The translations under genes and the position numbers were made by a program. 64,000 bases of DNA, taken from positions 35,504 to 99,503 of the forward strand of contig WFNB01000005.1 of the NCBI GenBank assembly GCA_015488755.1. Reading direction: 5' to 3'. This DNA comes from Gammaproteobacteria bacterium. GTDB lineage: Bacteria > Pseudomonadota > Gammaproteobacteria > GRL18. Shown here piece by piece: positions 53,165-62,703 of this stretch; within the stretch, counting starts at the first letter, position 1; every line of letters starts with the position of its first letter. The notes beneath the pieces are model-generated. The model was not told the DNA's origin. It was given only the letters and a program-made list of their open reading frames with translations, and searched no databases.

Positions 53165-55147
53165 ATGGCAGACAATAACTTGCAGTGGAAACAAAAATAC
53201 TATGATAGCTTAGATGAGCTTGAAGGACGTGAGAAAAAGTGGCAGGCTTTAGAAGATTTATTTAAGCAAGCTATTTCCCGTCTTACCCTTGCAGCAGAAG
53301 GTAGTAGCAAAAGTTTAGATAATAGTCTAGGTGATCTTCGTACTGCCATACGTAAGGGTAAAGATAATCGAACTATCCAATTAATTCTTGAGAATGTCTC
53401 TAAAGAGATTATTAAATTGGATAAAATGAGCAAGGGAAAACCCAAAGGAGATGCAGGTTTCTTGCTCAAAATCATTCAGCAATTACATTTATCAGGCTCT
53501 TCAGAAAAGAAATCACGAAAATTAATAAAACATCTTAAAGCAAAAAATCCACCAGAACAGGATGTATTAATTACTGACTTTCAGGCTTTATTATCGACAA
53601 TCGTAAAACAGGCAATTAAAGACAGTGATGCGGGCAATTCTCATAGCGAAAGTCGTAGTGAGGGTTTTTTAAAACGACTATTTTCGGCTAAACAAAAAGA
53701 TGAATCAATAGATAATGAGTCACCACCTAAGCTTGAAGAAACACAAGAAAATTTTATTACTGTGGACACGAAAGGAGTATCCGTAAACTCAGTTGAAGTC
53801 GATTCTTATCAAGAGCAAGAAAAATTAGCCCTTAATCAAGAACAAATGAGCAGTGTGGTCGCCACTGTGCAAAATGTTCTTGAGTCTATTATTGATGGTT
53901 TGGACATTAATGATGACACTAAAGAGCGTTTGAAGACTAAAGTCTTCGAAGTGAAACCAACAAAAGAGATTCATATTTTATTGGGTGATTTACATGAGAT
54001 ACTTAAAGAATCTGGTCTTGTTGATTGTGCTGATTTATTACCCGAAACGATGTTAACTAGTGATATTCATGAGATTAATTCTGGAGTGATTGAATACCAT
54101 GACTTATTAATTCGTTTAATTGAATTTTTACCTCTAGAAGAAAAAATAAAAGACCAAGCTGAAAAATTAAAAGAAAAATTTTCTCAGGGAATTAATGATG
54201 ATCACTTAATAGATGCTCTAAAATCCATTGCTGAATTAATTGGTATGATGCGCAGGAATGTGCAGCAGGAACAAAAAGAATTTGAACAATTTTTGACTAA
54301 ATTAACGGGACGTTTAGCACAGGTCGATCGTTATTTAGAAGAGAGCATTGAGGTCAATAAAACCTCTCATCAAAACGGTATTGATCTCGATGATGCGGTA
54401 AAAGAACAGGTTAAAGACATTGGTCATACGGTTTCATCCGTTAAAAATATTGAGGAGATGGAGCACGCTGTACAATCACATTTAGACAAAATACTCACAC
54501 ATATTAATCATCACCGAGAAACAGAAGATAAGCGAATTGCTCATATTGAAGAACAAAATAAACAACTCTCTGGGCAACTTAAAGAGCTTGAAGGTGAAAC
54601 TGGGCAACTTCGCCAGCAACTTATTGATACTCATAATAAAGCCCTATTGGATCCCCTTACCCAATTACCCAATCGACTAGCCTATGATGAACGTTTGAAA
54701 CAAGAATATTCACGTTGGAAGCGTTATAATTCCACCTTGCTTATTATGGTTTGGGATATTGATTTTTTCAAAAAAGTTAATGATACCTATGGTCATCAGG
54801 CAGGCGATAAGGTGTTAAAAATTATTGCCGATTTATTGCAAAAAAATCTTCGTGAAACTGATTTTATCGCCCGCTTTGGTGGTGAAGAATTTGTTGGTCT
54901 AATGCCTGAAACTACCTTAGGTGGCGGTTATAAGATTGCGGAAAAAATTCGTACTGCAGTAGAAAAACTGGACTTTCATTATCGTGGCGATAATGTCAAA
55001 ATTACAATTTCTTGTGGGATCAGCCTATTTATTGAAAATGATACTACAGAAACTGCATTCGGTCGTGCGGATAAGGCTCTTTATCAGGCCAAAGATAAAG
55101 GTCGAAATCGTTGTGTTATTATTGATTCTCTAAAACATGATAAATAA
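53165..55147 (+). CDS. Diguanylate cyclase with long coiled-coil N-terminal region
   Basis: The 660-aa protein has no membrane helix. Residues about 1-490 are charged and largely helical, with a coiled coil near 440-495 (HRETEDKRIAHIEEQNKQLS) and no sensor domain I can name. The GGDEF domain (about 495-655) shows DPLTQLPNRLAYDERL, DIDFFKKVNDTYGHQAGD and ARFGGEEFVGLM, so it should make c-di-GMP. RETD lies five residues before GGEEF, an intact inhibitory I-site. Possible antagonist of the HD-GYP enzyme at 18564. It precedes cobU by 21 bp, apparently by chance of arrangement. Confidence 0.88.
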   Translation: MADNNLQWKQKYYDSLDELEGREKKWQALEDLFKQAISRLTLAAEGSSKSLDNSLGDLRTAIRKGKDNRTIQLILENVSKEIIKLDKMSKGKPKGDAGFLLKIIQQLHLSGSSEKKSRKLIKHLKAKNPPEQDVLITDFQALLSTIVKQAIKDSDAGNSHSESRSEGFLKRLFSAKQKDESIDNESPPKLEETQENFITVDTKGVSVNSVEVDSYQEQEKLALNQEQMSSVVATVQNVLESIIDGLDINDDTKERLKTKVFEVKPTKEIHILLGDLHEILKESGLVDCADLLPETMLTSDIHEINSGVIEYHDLLIRLIEFLPLEEKIKDQAEKLKEKFSQGINDDHLIDALKSIAELIGMMRRNVQQEQKEFEQFLTKLTGRLAQVDRYLEESIEVNKTSHQNGIDLDDAVKEQVKDIGHTVSSVKNIEEMEHAVQSHLDKILTHINHHRETEDKRIAHIEEQNKQLSGQLKELEGETGQLRQQLIDTHNKALLDPLTQLPNRLAYDERLKQEYSRWKRYNSTLLIMVWDIDFFKKVNDTYGHQAGDKVLKIIADLLQKNLRETDFIARFGGEEFVGLMPETTLGGGYKIAEKIRTAVEKLDFHYRGDNVKITISCGISLFIENDTTETAFGRADKALYQAKDKGRNRCVIIDSLKHDK

Positions 55148-55168
55148 AGTGAATTAAGTAGATATATT

Positions 55169-55714
55169 TTGATTGAATTAATCCTTGGTGGTGCCCGTTC
55201 TGGAAAGAGTAAATGTGCCGAAGCAAAAATTCGTGCACAAGAACAAGTGGAGAATAAAGATGTTATCTATCTTGCTACCGCCACCATTGATGATGATGAA
55301 ATGGCCGCCCGAGTGAGTTTGCACCAACACAGCCGACCGGATCATTGGCAATTAATTGAAGAGCCTATCTATCTAGCAAAAATTCTAGCTGAAAATAACC
55401 ATAAAAATAATATAATTCTCATCGAATGTTTAACCCTATGGGTGAGTAATCTTCTTTGTTTGGATGCTGGTTTGGCTGAGCATTCAAAAAAAACAGCTGT
55501 CTTTTCTTCTGAGAAAGAAAAATTTCTTCAGCAGTTAATGAAGACCCAAGCCGATATTATTCTGGTCAGTAATGAAACCGGTCTAGGGGTTGTGCCTATG
55601 GGGGCATTGACTCGGCGCTTTGTGGATGAGTCGGGCTTTTTACATCAGAATGTGGCCAAGATCAGTGATAAAGTGACCTTGGTAATCGCGGGTTTAGAAC
55701 ATCGCTTAAAATAA
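55169..55714 (+). CDS. cobU: Adenosylcobinamide kinase/guanylyltransferase CobU (CobP)
   Basis: The start is TTG at 55169, the only one that leaves the P-loop near the N-terminus (MIELILGGARSGKSKCAE). The 181-aa protein also has YLATATIDDDEMAARV with the guanylylated-His region (SLHQHSRPDHW), LIECLTLWVSNLL and VSNETGLGVVP; all fit CobU. It phosphorylates adenosylcobinamide and adds GMP, preparing the upper half for CobS. First of four linked cobalamin genes. Confidence 0.93.
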   Translation: MIELILGGARSGKSKCAEAKIRAQEQVENKDVIYLATATIDDDEMAARVSLHQHSRPDHWQLIEEPIYLAKILAENNHKNNIILIECLTLWVSNLLCLDAGLAEHSKKTAVFSSEKEKFLQQLMKTQADIILVSNETGLGVVPMGALTRRFVDESGFLHQNVAKISDKVTLVIAGLEHRLK

Positions 55715-55730
55715 AGAATGGGAGTCTCGT

Positions 55731-56792
55731 ATGAGCCATTGGCTAAGCCAAGCAATACATACCATAACAGCAGATGCCCGCCAGCAGGCATCTACGCATC
55801 AAAATCAACTGACCAAACCACAGGGTTCACTTGGTCTTTTAGAAAACATTGCGATACAAATTTCTGCCTTACAAGGCACTCAAACTCCCAGTGTGGAACA
55901 GGCACAGATCATTATTTATGCCTCCGATCATGGTATTGCACAGGAAAATGTCTCTGCTTTTCCTCAGGCAGTGACCGCTGAAATGGTAAAAAATTTCTCC
56001 ACGGGCGGGGCGGCTATTTCTGTTCTAGCCAAACAACATCACCTAGACTTAGAAATTATTAATTTGGGCTTGGTTAGTTCTTTACCCCAGTTGGATAAGG
56101 TTGTTGATTGTCATATCAGTTGCGGCACGAGTAATTTTTTAACGGCTCAGGCCATGACTATAAAACAAATGGAACAGGTATTTGATTGTGTGCAAATGAA
56201 GATTGATGCGTTAAAAGAAAAACAATGTCAGTTGTTTATCGGTGGTGAAATGGGTATTGCCAATACTACCAGTGCAAGCGCATTAGTTTGTGCCTTAGAG
56301 CGTCTTGAAGCCGAACTGCTTTCAGGTGCAGGTACCGGTCTTGACAATGAGGGGGTCAAACATAAGGCTGATATTATTCGTTTAGCGATTAAGCAACATA
56401 AGGATCAATTAACATCACCAATGGCTATTTTGCGTTGCTTAGGTGGTTATGAAATTGTTGCTCTATGTGCCAGTTATATTCGCTGTGCACAACAGGGTAT
56501 TGTCTCACTGGTTGATGGTTTTATTTGCAGTGTGGCGGCCTTATTTGCCATTCGTATTAATCCACCATGTAAAGACTGGTTGATTTTTTCCCATCAATCG
56601 GCTGAACAAGGCCATAAGAAAGTTATGCAACTTATTGGCTTATCGCCCTTATTACATTTTAATATGCGCTTAGGTGAAGGCAGTGGTGCAGCCCTAAGCT
56701 ATCCTTTGCTTCGTTCTGCCTGTTTATTGCATAGTCATATGGCCAGTTTTGCCCAAGCAGGTGTCAGTGAAGCCAGTGTTCCCCAAGAATAA
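55731..56792 (+). CDS. cobT: Nicotinate-nucleotide-dimethylbenzimidazole phosphoribosyltransferase CobT
   Basis: The 353-aa length and motifs match CobT: QGSLGLLENIA at the start, IIYASDHGIAQENVSAFP, the ribose-phosphate region GGEMGIANTTSASAL, GAGTGLDNEGV and the C-terminal MRLGEGSGAALSYPL with the catalytic Glu. It activates the lower base (usually dimethylbenzimidazole) to its ribotide for cobalamin. It lies 16 bp after cobU and 2 bp before the phosphatase gene. Confidence 0.94.
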   Translation: MSHWLSQAIHTITADARQQASTHQNQLTKPQGSLGLLENIAIQISALQGTQTPSVEQAQIIIYASDHGIAQENVSAFPQAVTAEMVKNFSTGGAAISVLAKQHHLDLEIINLGLVSSLPQLDKVVDCHISCGTSNFLTAQAMTIKQMEQVFDCVQMKIDALKEKQCQLFIGGEMGIANTTSASALVCALERLEAELLSGAGTGLDNEGVKHKADIIRLAIKQHKDQLTSPMAILRCLGGYEIVALCASYIRCAQQGIVSLVDGFICSVAALFAIRINPPCKDWLIFSHQSAEQGHKKVMQLIGLSPLLHFNMRLGEGSGAALSYPLLRSACLLHSHMASFAQAGVSEASVPQE

Positions 56793-56794
56793 TT

Positions 56795-57442
56795 ATGCAG
56801 GATAAACCATTTACTATTGTCGTCATGCGCCATGGTGAGCCAGAAGGTGGTGCCATTTTTCGTGGTATAACGGATGATCCGCTCACAGAGCAAGGATGGC
56901 AGCAAATGCATCGGGCTTTGGCTTCCTATTCTCACTTTGATGCCATTTTTAGCTCTCCCTTGCAGCGTTGTGTGGATTTTGCTCAGTCATTGGCACATAA
57001 GCACTCCTTACTAATAGAAAAAAAAAGCGCCTTAAAAGAAATTAATTTTGGTCAATGGGAAGGACAGCTAATTGAGCAAGTGGCCATTAATAATGAACAA
57101 CAACTTGCTCAGTTTTGGCAGGATCCAACATCATTTACCCCACCTGATGGAGAACCCGTACGAGCTTTTCAAAAACGGGTACTGACTTTTTGGGGTGCTC
57201 TGATTGAACGTATGAAGGTAGCACAAGAGGCATCGCAAAAGAAGCAAAAATATTTATTGCTCACACATGGTGGCGTACAAAAAATAATTCTTAGCCATGT
57301 CCTTAGGATGCCTATTAGCGCCATGCATAATATTGAAGTGCCTTATGCTTGCCTATCAACCTTTAATGTTTATGATACAACAGGGCAAACCATAGTGACA
57401 TTACAATCACATGGCGCAATAAATGGAGCTTGTTTGTCATGA
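56795..57442 (+). CDS. cobC: Histidine phosphatase, probable alpha-ribazole phosphatase CobC
   Basis: The 215-aa protein is a phosphoglycerate-mutase-like phosphatase: VVMRHGEPEGGAI carries the R-H-G catalytic motif, FSSPLQRCVDFAQ the second Arg, INFGQWEGQLIEQ the Glu, and LLTHGGVQKII the second His. Context between cobT and cobS argues for removal of the 5'-phosphate of alpha-ribazole (or adenosylcobalamin) phosphate. Its stop overlaps the cobS start by 4 bp. The activity is inferred from context; the fold is certain. Confidence 0.85.
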   Translation: MQDKPFTIVVMRHGEPEGGAIFRGITDDPLTEQGWQQMHRALASYSHFDAIFSSPLQRCVDFAQSLAHKHSLLIEKKSALKEINFGQWEGQLIEQVAINNEQQLAQFWQDPTSFTPPDGEPVRAFQKRVLTFWGALIERMKVAQEASQKKQKYLLLTHGGVQKIILSHVLRMPISAMHNIEVPYACLSTFNVYDTTGQTIVTLQSHGAINGACLS

Positions 57443-58185
57443 TTTATTCACTTCGTACTTTTTATATTGCACTGAGTTTTTTAACTCAAATTCCGGTGCC
57501 GATTAAAGGCTCTGTTAGCCAAAAAGAAATGGCTTCTGCCATTGTTTTTTACCCTCTGGTCGGTGTGATTATAGGCTTGTCTTGCTTTTTGTTAGGTGAG
57601 TTTATCGTCTTTTTTTCAAGTGATTTTCCTAGTGGTGTACTGGCTGCCATATTGCTCAGTGTCTGGGTTATCTTAACCGGTGGCTTGCATTTAGATGGTC
57701 TGGCAGATAGTGCAGATGCATGGGTGGGTGGTTTAAATGATCAGAAGAGAACTTTGGAAATCATGAAAGATCCCTATTGTGGTCCGATGGGTGTTGTCGC
57801 TGTGGTATTGGTTTTATTGTTAAAATGGTCGGCATTGAGTTATTTATTAAACACAGGTAACACAGCATTTTTAATTGTTTTGCCGATGCTTTCTAGAACG
57901 ATAATTATTGTCTTGTTTATGAGTACGGTTTATGTGCGTGATTCAGGTTTAGGCTCTGCTTTATTAGAATTTCTGCCTACAGAAAATATCTTATGGCCGA
58001 TTATACTGCTCAGTCTATTGGTTTATATTATTTTTGCTAATGTATGGTCTTTTTGTTTGTTGGCAATCAGTGTTTTCTTGTTACGCTCAATGATGATAAA
58101 ACGTATTGGTGGCATGACGGGTGACACTTTAGGGGCTATCATAGAAATTGCTGAGGCGGTTGCTTTACTTGGTTTGGTTTTTTAA
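57439..58185 (+). CDS. cobS: Adenosylcobinamide-GDP ribazoletransferase CobS
   Basis: The ATG at 57439 overlaps the phosphatase stop (ATGA), so I prefer it to the upstream TTG. The 248-aa protein has about six membrane helices and the family motifs FLTQIPVPIKG, GGLHLDGLADSADAWVGG with the catalytic Asp residues, MKDPYCGPMGV and the C-terminal GGMTGDTLGAIIEI. It joins the activated upper and lower halves to make cobalamin in the membrane. It ends the cobU-cobT-cobC-cobS set. Confidence 0.94.
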   Translation: MIYSLRTFYIALSFLTQIPVPIKGSVSQKEMASAIVFYPLVGVIIGLSCFLLGEFIVFFSSDFPSGVLAAILLSVWVILTGGLHLDGLADSADAWVGGLNDQKRTLEIMKDPYCGPMGVVAVVLVLLLKWSALSYLLNTGNTAFLIVLPMLSRTIIIVLFMSTVYVRDSGLGSALLEFLPTENILWPIILLSLLVYIIFANVWSFCLLAISVFLLRSMMIKRIGGMTGDTLGAIIEIAEAVALLGLVF

Positions 58186-58279
58186 GGCTAAATATCCTTC
58201 CTTTGAGTCCTTGTTTTTATCGTGCCGGATAAGTGTTAAAATGCTTGGCCTATCTCATCTGATTATAGAGAACTATGTA

Positions 58280-59161
58280 ATGACTTCAGTATCAAATGTT
58301 GTCCAGTTTCGTCAAAATTATCAAATTAAAATTCTATTAAATCACACCAAACCGCCTATCTGGCGACGTCTTATTGTTGATAGTCGTATTACTTTGGATG
58401 CCCTGCATGATGCGATTCAGATTAGTATGGGCTGGAGCTGTCGCCATTTACATCAGTTTGTTGATAGAAATAATGTGACCTATAACCTTCAAGATGATGA
58501 GAGTTTTATGTTGGATTTTGGTCAGGATGCAGTTGATGAGTCTTTGGTCTTATTAAATGAACTGCTTAAAAAAGAAAAAGACTGGCTGCGCTATGAATAT
58601 GATTTTGGTGATGGTTGGGATCATAAAATTATTTTAGAAAAAATCCTACCTCATAAAAAAGACCAGTTTCCAGTGGTCTGTCTTAAAGGTGTGCGAGCCT
58701 GTCCTCCAGAAGACTGTGGTGGCCCTTGGGGGTATCAACATATTTTAGAACAACTTTCTGGTCAGTCTGATGGAGTTGATGATGATTTGCTTGACTGGTT
58801 AGGTGATGATTTTGATCCGCTTTGTTTTCATCTGGATGAAGTGAATGCTGTTTTACGCGAAATTTTTGATGATGTAACCTTCAATGGTAAAACGGGGCTT
58901 GAAGGTGAATTACAAAGAATTTCAGAAAATTCTGATTTTTTAGGTAATGATAGCTTTCCTGATGATATTTTGGCTGATGGACAAATGCCTGATGAGATGA
59001 AAGACGCACTGGATGGCATGCAGGAAGCTGTTGCCATACTGGCTTATATGGATGATTTGTTAGAGCAATCTGCTGAAGCATTTAAGAAAATACAGCACCT
59101 ATCCAAAGAGAAAAAAATCATCGCTATTGCCAAAAAAATGACGAAACTTCTGGATGATTAA
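58280..59161 (+). CDS. Plasmid pRiA4b ORF-3 family protein
   Basis: The frame opens earlier, but the ATG at 58280 (MTSVSNVVQFRQ) is the natural start; the longer frame overlaps cobS by 38 bp. The 293-aa protein matches the pRiA4b ORF-3 family in the order IKILLNHTKPPIWRRL, MGWSCRHLHQF, YEYDFGDGWDHKI and CLKGVRACPPEDCGGPWGY. The C-terminal 100 residues are acidic and family-poor. The family has no known biochemical role. It is not linked to plasmid functions here, so the name is historical. Confidence 0.88.
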   Translation: MTSVSNVVQFRQNYQIKILLNHTKPPIWRRLIVDSRITLDALHDAIQISMGWSCRHLHQFVDRNNVTYNLQDDESFMLDFGQDAVDESLVLLNELLKKEKDWLRYEYDFGDGWDHKIILEKILPHKKDQFPVVCLKGVRACPPEDCGGPWGYQHILEQLSGQSDGVDDDLLDWLGDDFDPLCFHLDEVNAVLREIFDDVTFNGKTGLEGELQRISENSDFLGNDSFPDDILADGQMPDEMKDALDGMQEAVAILAYMDDLLEQSAEAFKKIQHLSKEKKIIAIAKKMTKLLDD

Positions 59162-59207
59162 ATTATTTTTATGTTATTTCCTAGCCTTAAACAAGTCTTA
59201 AAATCTG

Positions 59208-60128
59208 ATGTATCTTGATCAAGCCGTCCTAACTTTTGGACGAGCCATGCGTGAAAAGTATGGTTATAAAGTACACAAGCTGTCCATTGATGCACAGTTT
59301 ACCTGCCCTAACCGTGATGGTAGCAAGGGAATAGGGGGATGTACTTTTTGCAATAATAGTTCTTTTAGCCCAAACTCCAGAAAGCCGCCTAGTGTCGATG
59401 AGCAAATCGAAGCGGGTCGTAGAGTGATTGTGAAACGTACAGGTGCAACACATTATCTGGCTTATTTTCAGGCCTACACAAATACTTATGCTGATATTAA
59501 TACCTTAAAACGATTGTATGATAATGCCCTATCCCATATAGATGTTATTGGTTTGTCTATTGGTACGCGCCCAGATTGTGTACCAGAGGGTGTGTTACAG
59601 TTATTAGCGGACTATCAAGATCAGGGCTATGAGATTTGGCTGGAACTGGGTCTACAGTCCAGTTTTGATAAAACCTTAAAAGAAGTCAATCGAGGCCATG
59701 GTTTTACTGACTATCAAGACGCCATAAAGCGAGCGCATCACTATGGTTTGCAAGTATGTACTCACTTAATTGTTGGCTTGCCAACAGAAGCATCACAGCA
59801 CAGCCTAATTAGTATGGAGCGGGTCTTAGCCACAGAGCCTAAAGGAATTAAAATACATCCCCTGCATATTGTTAAAGGTACGCAAATTGCCCGCCAGTGG
59901 AAAAGTGGTGATTATCAGGCATTATCAATGAATGATTATGTTAATACCGTAGTTGATATGGTTAATATGGCTCCCGATGACATGATATTTCATCGTCTAA
60001 CCGGCACGGCATCCGAAGATTTATTACTAGCCCCAGATTGGTGTAGTAAAAAATGGCGGGTGTTGAATGAAATTACTGTTCAACTTAATAAATATAAAGA
60101 AAATAATGCGATTAAATGCCAAAATTAA
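59208..60128 (+). CDS. TIGR01212-type radical SAM protein (YhcC-like)
   Basis: The 306-aa protein carries TCPNRDGSKGIGGCTFCNNS, a C-x11-C-x2-C cluster site as in YhcC-family radical SAM proteins, with GTRPDCVPEGVL, LELGLQSSFDKTLKEVNRGH and THLIVGLPTE in the expected order. It should bind a [4Fe-4S] cluster and cleave SAM in the cytosol; the substrate of the family is not settled. It precedes kdsC by 9 bp and probably shares its transcript, without obvious functional link. Confidence 0.9.
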   Translation: MYLDQAVLTFGRAMREKYGYKVHKLSIDAQFTCPNRDGSKGIGGCTFCNNSSFSPNSRKPPSVDEQIEAGRRVIVKRTGATHYLAYFQAYTNTYADINTLKRLYDNALSHIDVIGLSIGTRPDCVPEGVLQLLADYQDQGYEIWLELGLQSSFDKTLKEVNRGHGFTDYQDAIKRAHHYGLQVCTHLIVGLPTEASQHSLISMERVLATEPKGIKIHPLHIVKGTQIARQWKSGDYQALSMNDYVNTVVDMVNMAPDDMIFHRLTGTASEDLLLAPDWCSKKWRVLNEITVQLNKYKENNAIKCQN

Positions 60129-60137
60129 AACCTAGAA

Positions 60138-60680
60138 ATGATTACTAACAAAGCAAAAAAAATTAAATTACTTATCTTTGATGTTGATGGTGTCCTTACG
60201 GATGGCATGCTCAACTACGGCTCAGAGGGTGAGTTATTTAAACGTTTTAATGTCAAAGATGGCGTGGGTATTAAATTACTGGAACAATATGGGATTAGGG
60301 TTGCCATTATCACCGCAAAAGATTCCAAACCCTTATCTCAACGGATGAGTGATTTATCTATACGCTACTTCTATCCCGCGTGCAGTGATAAATTAACCGC
60401 TTTTGAAGACTTATTGGCGAACTTGTCTTTATGCAAGGATGAGGTGGCTTATGTTGGTGATGATGTGATTGATTTACCTGTGATGGCGCAAGTCGGTTTG
60501 TCGATAGCGGTTCAGGATGCCCATGAATTTGTTAAGCAGCAAGCACACTATACGACCCATGCAAAAGGTGGGCAGGGAGTGGCTCGAGAGGTAGCCGATT
60601 TGATTTTAGGCACTCAGTACAATCTGGAAACACTTTATCGTCAAATGGCTAAAGGAAGTAAGAAAAAACTTGTGCAATAA
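60138..60680 (+). CDS. kdsC: 3-deoxy-D-manno-octulosonate 8-phosphate phosphatase KdsC
   Basis: The 180-aa HAD phosphatase has IFDVDGVLTDGMLNYG (motif I with both Asp residues), FNVKDGVGIKLLEQYG, AIITAKDSK (motif II) and VAYVGDDVIDLPVM (motif IV), diagnostic for KdsC. It releases phosphate from Kdo-8-phosphate, the step before CMP activation by KdsB. It lies upstream of kdsB and kdsD; kdsA is not in the window. Cytosolic, likely a tetramer as in the family. Confidence 0.94.
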   Translation: MITNKAKKIKLLIFDVDGVLTDGMLNYGSEGELFKRFNVKDGVGIKLLEQYGIRVAIITAKDSKPLSQRMSDLSIRYFYPACSDKLTAFEDLLANLSLCKDEVAYVGDDVIDLPVMAQVGLSIAVQDAHEFVKQQAHYTTHAKGGQGVAREVADLILGTQYNLETLYRQMAKGSKKKLVQ

Positions 60681-60762
60681 TGTGTTACGGTATTGCCTAG
60701 TGACAAAGGTTTAGCATAATCGTCCTTGTAGCAAGACAGTTTTTTAAGAGACAATTAATAAT

Positions 60763-61560
60763 ATGAATAAGACCAACTTTAAAGTAGTCATTCCTGCACG
60801 TTATGCCTCATCAAGACTACCGGGTAAGCCCTTAAGGTTAATTGCGGGTAAGCCAATGATACAACATACTTATGAACGTGCCATACAGAGTCAGGCGAGT
60901 GAGGTGTGTATTGCTACCGATGATCAAAGAATTATTGATGTCGTGAGCCAATTTACTGATAATTTTATTATGACATCTGCTGAGCATAGTTCGGGTACAG
61001 AGCGCTTAGCAGAGGTTCTAGCACTGAAAAACTGGTCAGAAGAGAGCATTGTGGTTAATGTTCAAGGGGATGAGCCCCTAGTGTTACCCGCACATATAAA
61101 TCTTGTTGCTCAGGCCTTAACGAATAATGAGTTGCCTAGTATGGCAACATTAGCAACACCTATCACTGCGGTAGAAGAATTATTTAATACCAATAGTGTT
61201 AAAGTGGTTATGGATTATCGGGGGCATGCTCTGTATTTTTCTCGTGCGGTTATGCCTTGGGCACGCGATGCCTTTGCTGAGGCTTCTGTTTTTGGCGGTG
61301 GTAAAGCGCTTTCTCAGGTGCCAGAAAATTCCAGTTGGTTTCGCCATATAGGCATGTATGCTTATCGTGGTTCAGCACTCAAACACTATATGACCTTAGC
61401 ACCGTGTATGTTAGAAAAAACAGAATCTTTAGAGCAGCTGCGCTTACTGTACAATGGTATTGCTATTCATGTGTCAATTATTACCGATGAGCCAGGGCAT
61501 GGTGTTGATATTGAAGAAGATATTGCAAAAGTAGAAGCGTTATTGCGCAGTTCCGTGTAA
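60763..61560 (+). CDS. kdsB: CMP-Kdo synthetase KdsB
   Basis: The 265-aa protein opens with VVIPARYASSRLPGKPLRLI, the nucleotide-binding motif of CMP-sugar synthetases, followed by VNVQGDEPLV with the metal Asp, a KVVMDYRGHALYFSRA segment and RHIGMYAYRG. It activates Kdo with CTP for lipid A inner-core assembly. The 82-bp gap from kdsC may hold its own promoter, but none is clear. Together with kdsC and kdsD it shows an LPS-bearing Gram-negative cell. Confidence 0.95.
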   Translation: MNKTNFKVVIPARYASSRLPGKPLRLIAGKPMIQHTYERAIQSQASEVCIATDDQRIIDVVSQFTDNFIMTSAEHSSGTERLAEVLALKNWSEESIVVNVQGDEPLVLPAHINLVAQALTNNELPSMATLATPITAVEELFNTNSVKVVMDYRGHALYFSRAVMPWARDAFAEASVFGGGKALSQVPENSSWFRHIGMYAYRGSALKHYMTLAPCMLEKTESLEQLRLLYNGIAIHVSIITDEPGHGVDIEEDIAKVEALLRSSV

Positions 61561-61609
61561 GTCGTGATGGCTTCAAGGTAAATACATCGACAAAAAGATT
61601 AAAAATTAT

Positions 61610-62569
61610 ATGGCTAAAACAGAACCTCAATCTCCTATGTTATTAGTTGCTAAAGACTCCTTGCTGGAACAAGCCAAGGCATTAATGACTATGTCTGATG
61701 AATTAGGCGATGAGTTTAGCCGTGCGGTAACTGCGATATTAGAAACCAAAGGGCGAGTGGTTGTCTGTGGCATGGGCAAGTCTGGTTTGGTTGGTCAGAA
61801 AATGATGGCAACGTTTGCATCAACAGGTACGCCCAGTTTCTTTATGCATCCGGCAGAAGCATTTCATGGTGATTTGGGTATGTTAATGCGTGATGATTTA
61901 CTGATCTTAATTTCCTATAGTGGTGAGACTCAGGAAATTATTAATCTATTACCCTCGATCAAGCACTTTGGCAATAAGATCATCTCTATTGTTGGTAATG
62001 TTAAATCAACTATGGCCAAGCATTCAGATATTATTCTGAGCATTCGAGTGGCGCGTGAAGTGTGCCCTAATAATTTGGCTCCCACGACCTCAACACTAGC
62101 GACTATGGGGATGGGGGATGCACTGGCAGTGGCATTGATTAAAGAACGTAATTTTCAGCCAGAAGATTTTGCCCGCTATCATCCGGGGGGTAATTTGGGT
62201 AAACGTTTGTTAACAAAAGTGTCGGATGTTATGCATACGAACAGGCTTCCAACCGCCAGCCCAGATACACCTTTAAAAGAAGCGGTTGTGGCAATTAGTG
62301 AAGGACGTTTGGGGCTGGTTGTGGTGATCAATGAATTGCAGATTAAAGGTGTGGTAACCGATGGTGACTTGCGTAGAGCTTTGGTGCATCAGGTGGATAT
62401 TAATCAAGCCAGAGTTATGGATATAATGACTGAAAAGCCAATTAGTATTGCTTCGGATACCATGCTCATTGATGCAGAAGCACTCATGTTGGAGAAAAAA
62501 ATTAAGGCCTTGCTTGTGGCAGACACTAAGAATAACCTCATTGGTATTCTCGAAATTTTTGATCGTTAA
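61610..62569 (+). CDS. kdsD: Arabinose-5-phosphate isomerase KdsD (KpsF/GutQ family)
   Basis: The 319-aa protein has a SIS domain (about 35-180: CGMGKSGLVGQKMMATFAST, HPAEAFHGDLGM with the catalytic His/Glu, SYSGETQEI) and two CBS domains (about 205-319: DVMHTNRLPT, VTDGDLRRAL, DIMTEKPISI). This is the full KdsD layout. It makes arabinose-5-phosphate from ribulose-5-phosphate, the first Kdo precursor. Last of the Kdo trio. Confidence 0.94.
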   Translation: MAKTEPQSPMLLVAKDSLLEQAKALMTMSDELGDEFSRAVTAILETKGRVVVCGMGKSGLVGQKMMATFASTGTPSFFMHPAEAFHGDLGMLMRDDLLILISYSGETQEIINLLPSIKHFGNKIISIVGNVKSTMAKHSDIILSIRVAREVCPNNLAPTTSTLATMGMGDALAVALIKERNFQPEDFARYHPGGNLGKRLLTKVSDVMHTNRLPTASPDTPLKEAVVAISEGRLGLVVVINELQIKGVVTDGDLRRALVHQVDINQARVMDIMTEKPISIASDTMLIDAEALMLEKKIKALLVADTKNNLIGILEIFDR

Positions 62570-62703
62570 GGTTCTTAATATCAGGGCTGGATCATACTTT
62601 GGTTAAAATATGTTCAAAATGAAATTGATACGGTATTTTGTCTAAATGAGAATCATTAAAAGTACCCCGCCTGTTCTTAATATTCAATCAAGGTGCATTT
62701 AAG

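Noticed and set aside
55148..55168. Cobalamin riboswitch before cobU
   Set aside because: The gap of about 21 bp is far too short for a B12 riboswitch, and no such fold was seen in the upstream gene end.
55718..55981. 87-codon forward frame at the cobT start
   Set aside because: It is a shifted frame inside cobT, which has full-length family motifs.
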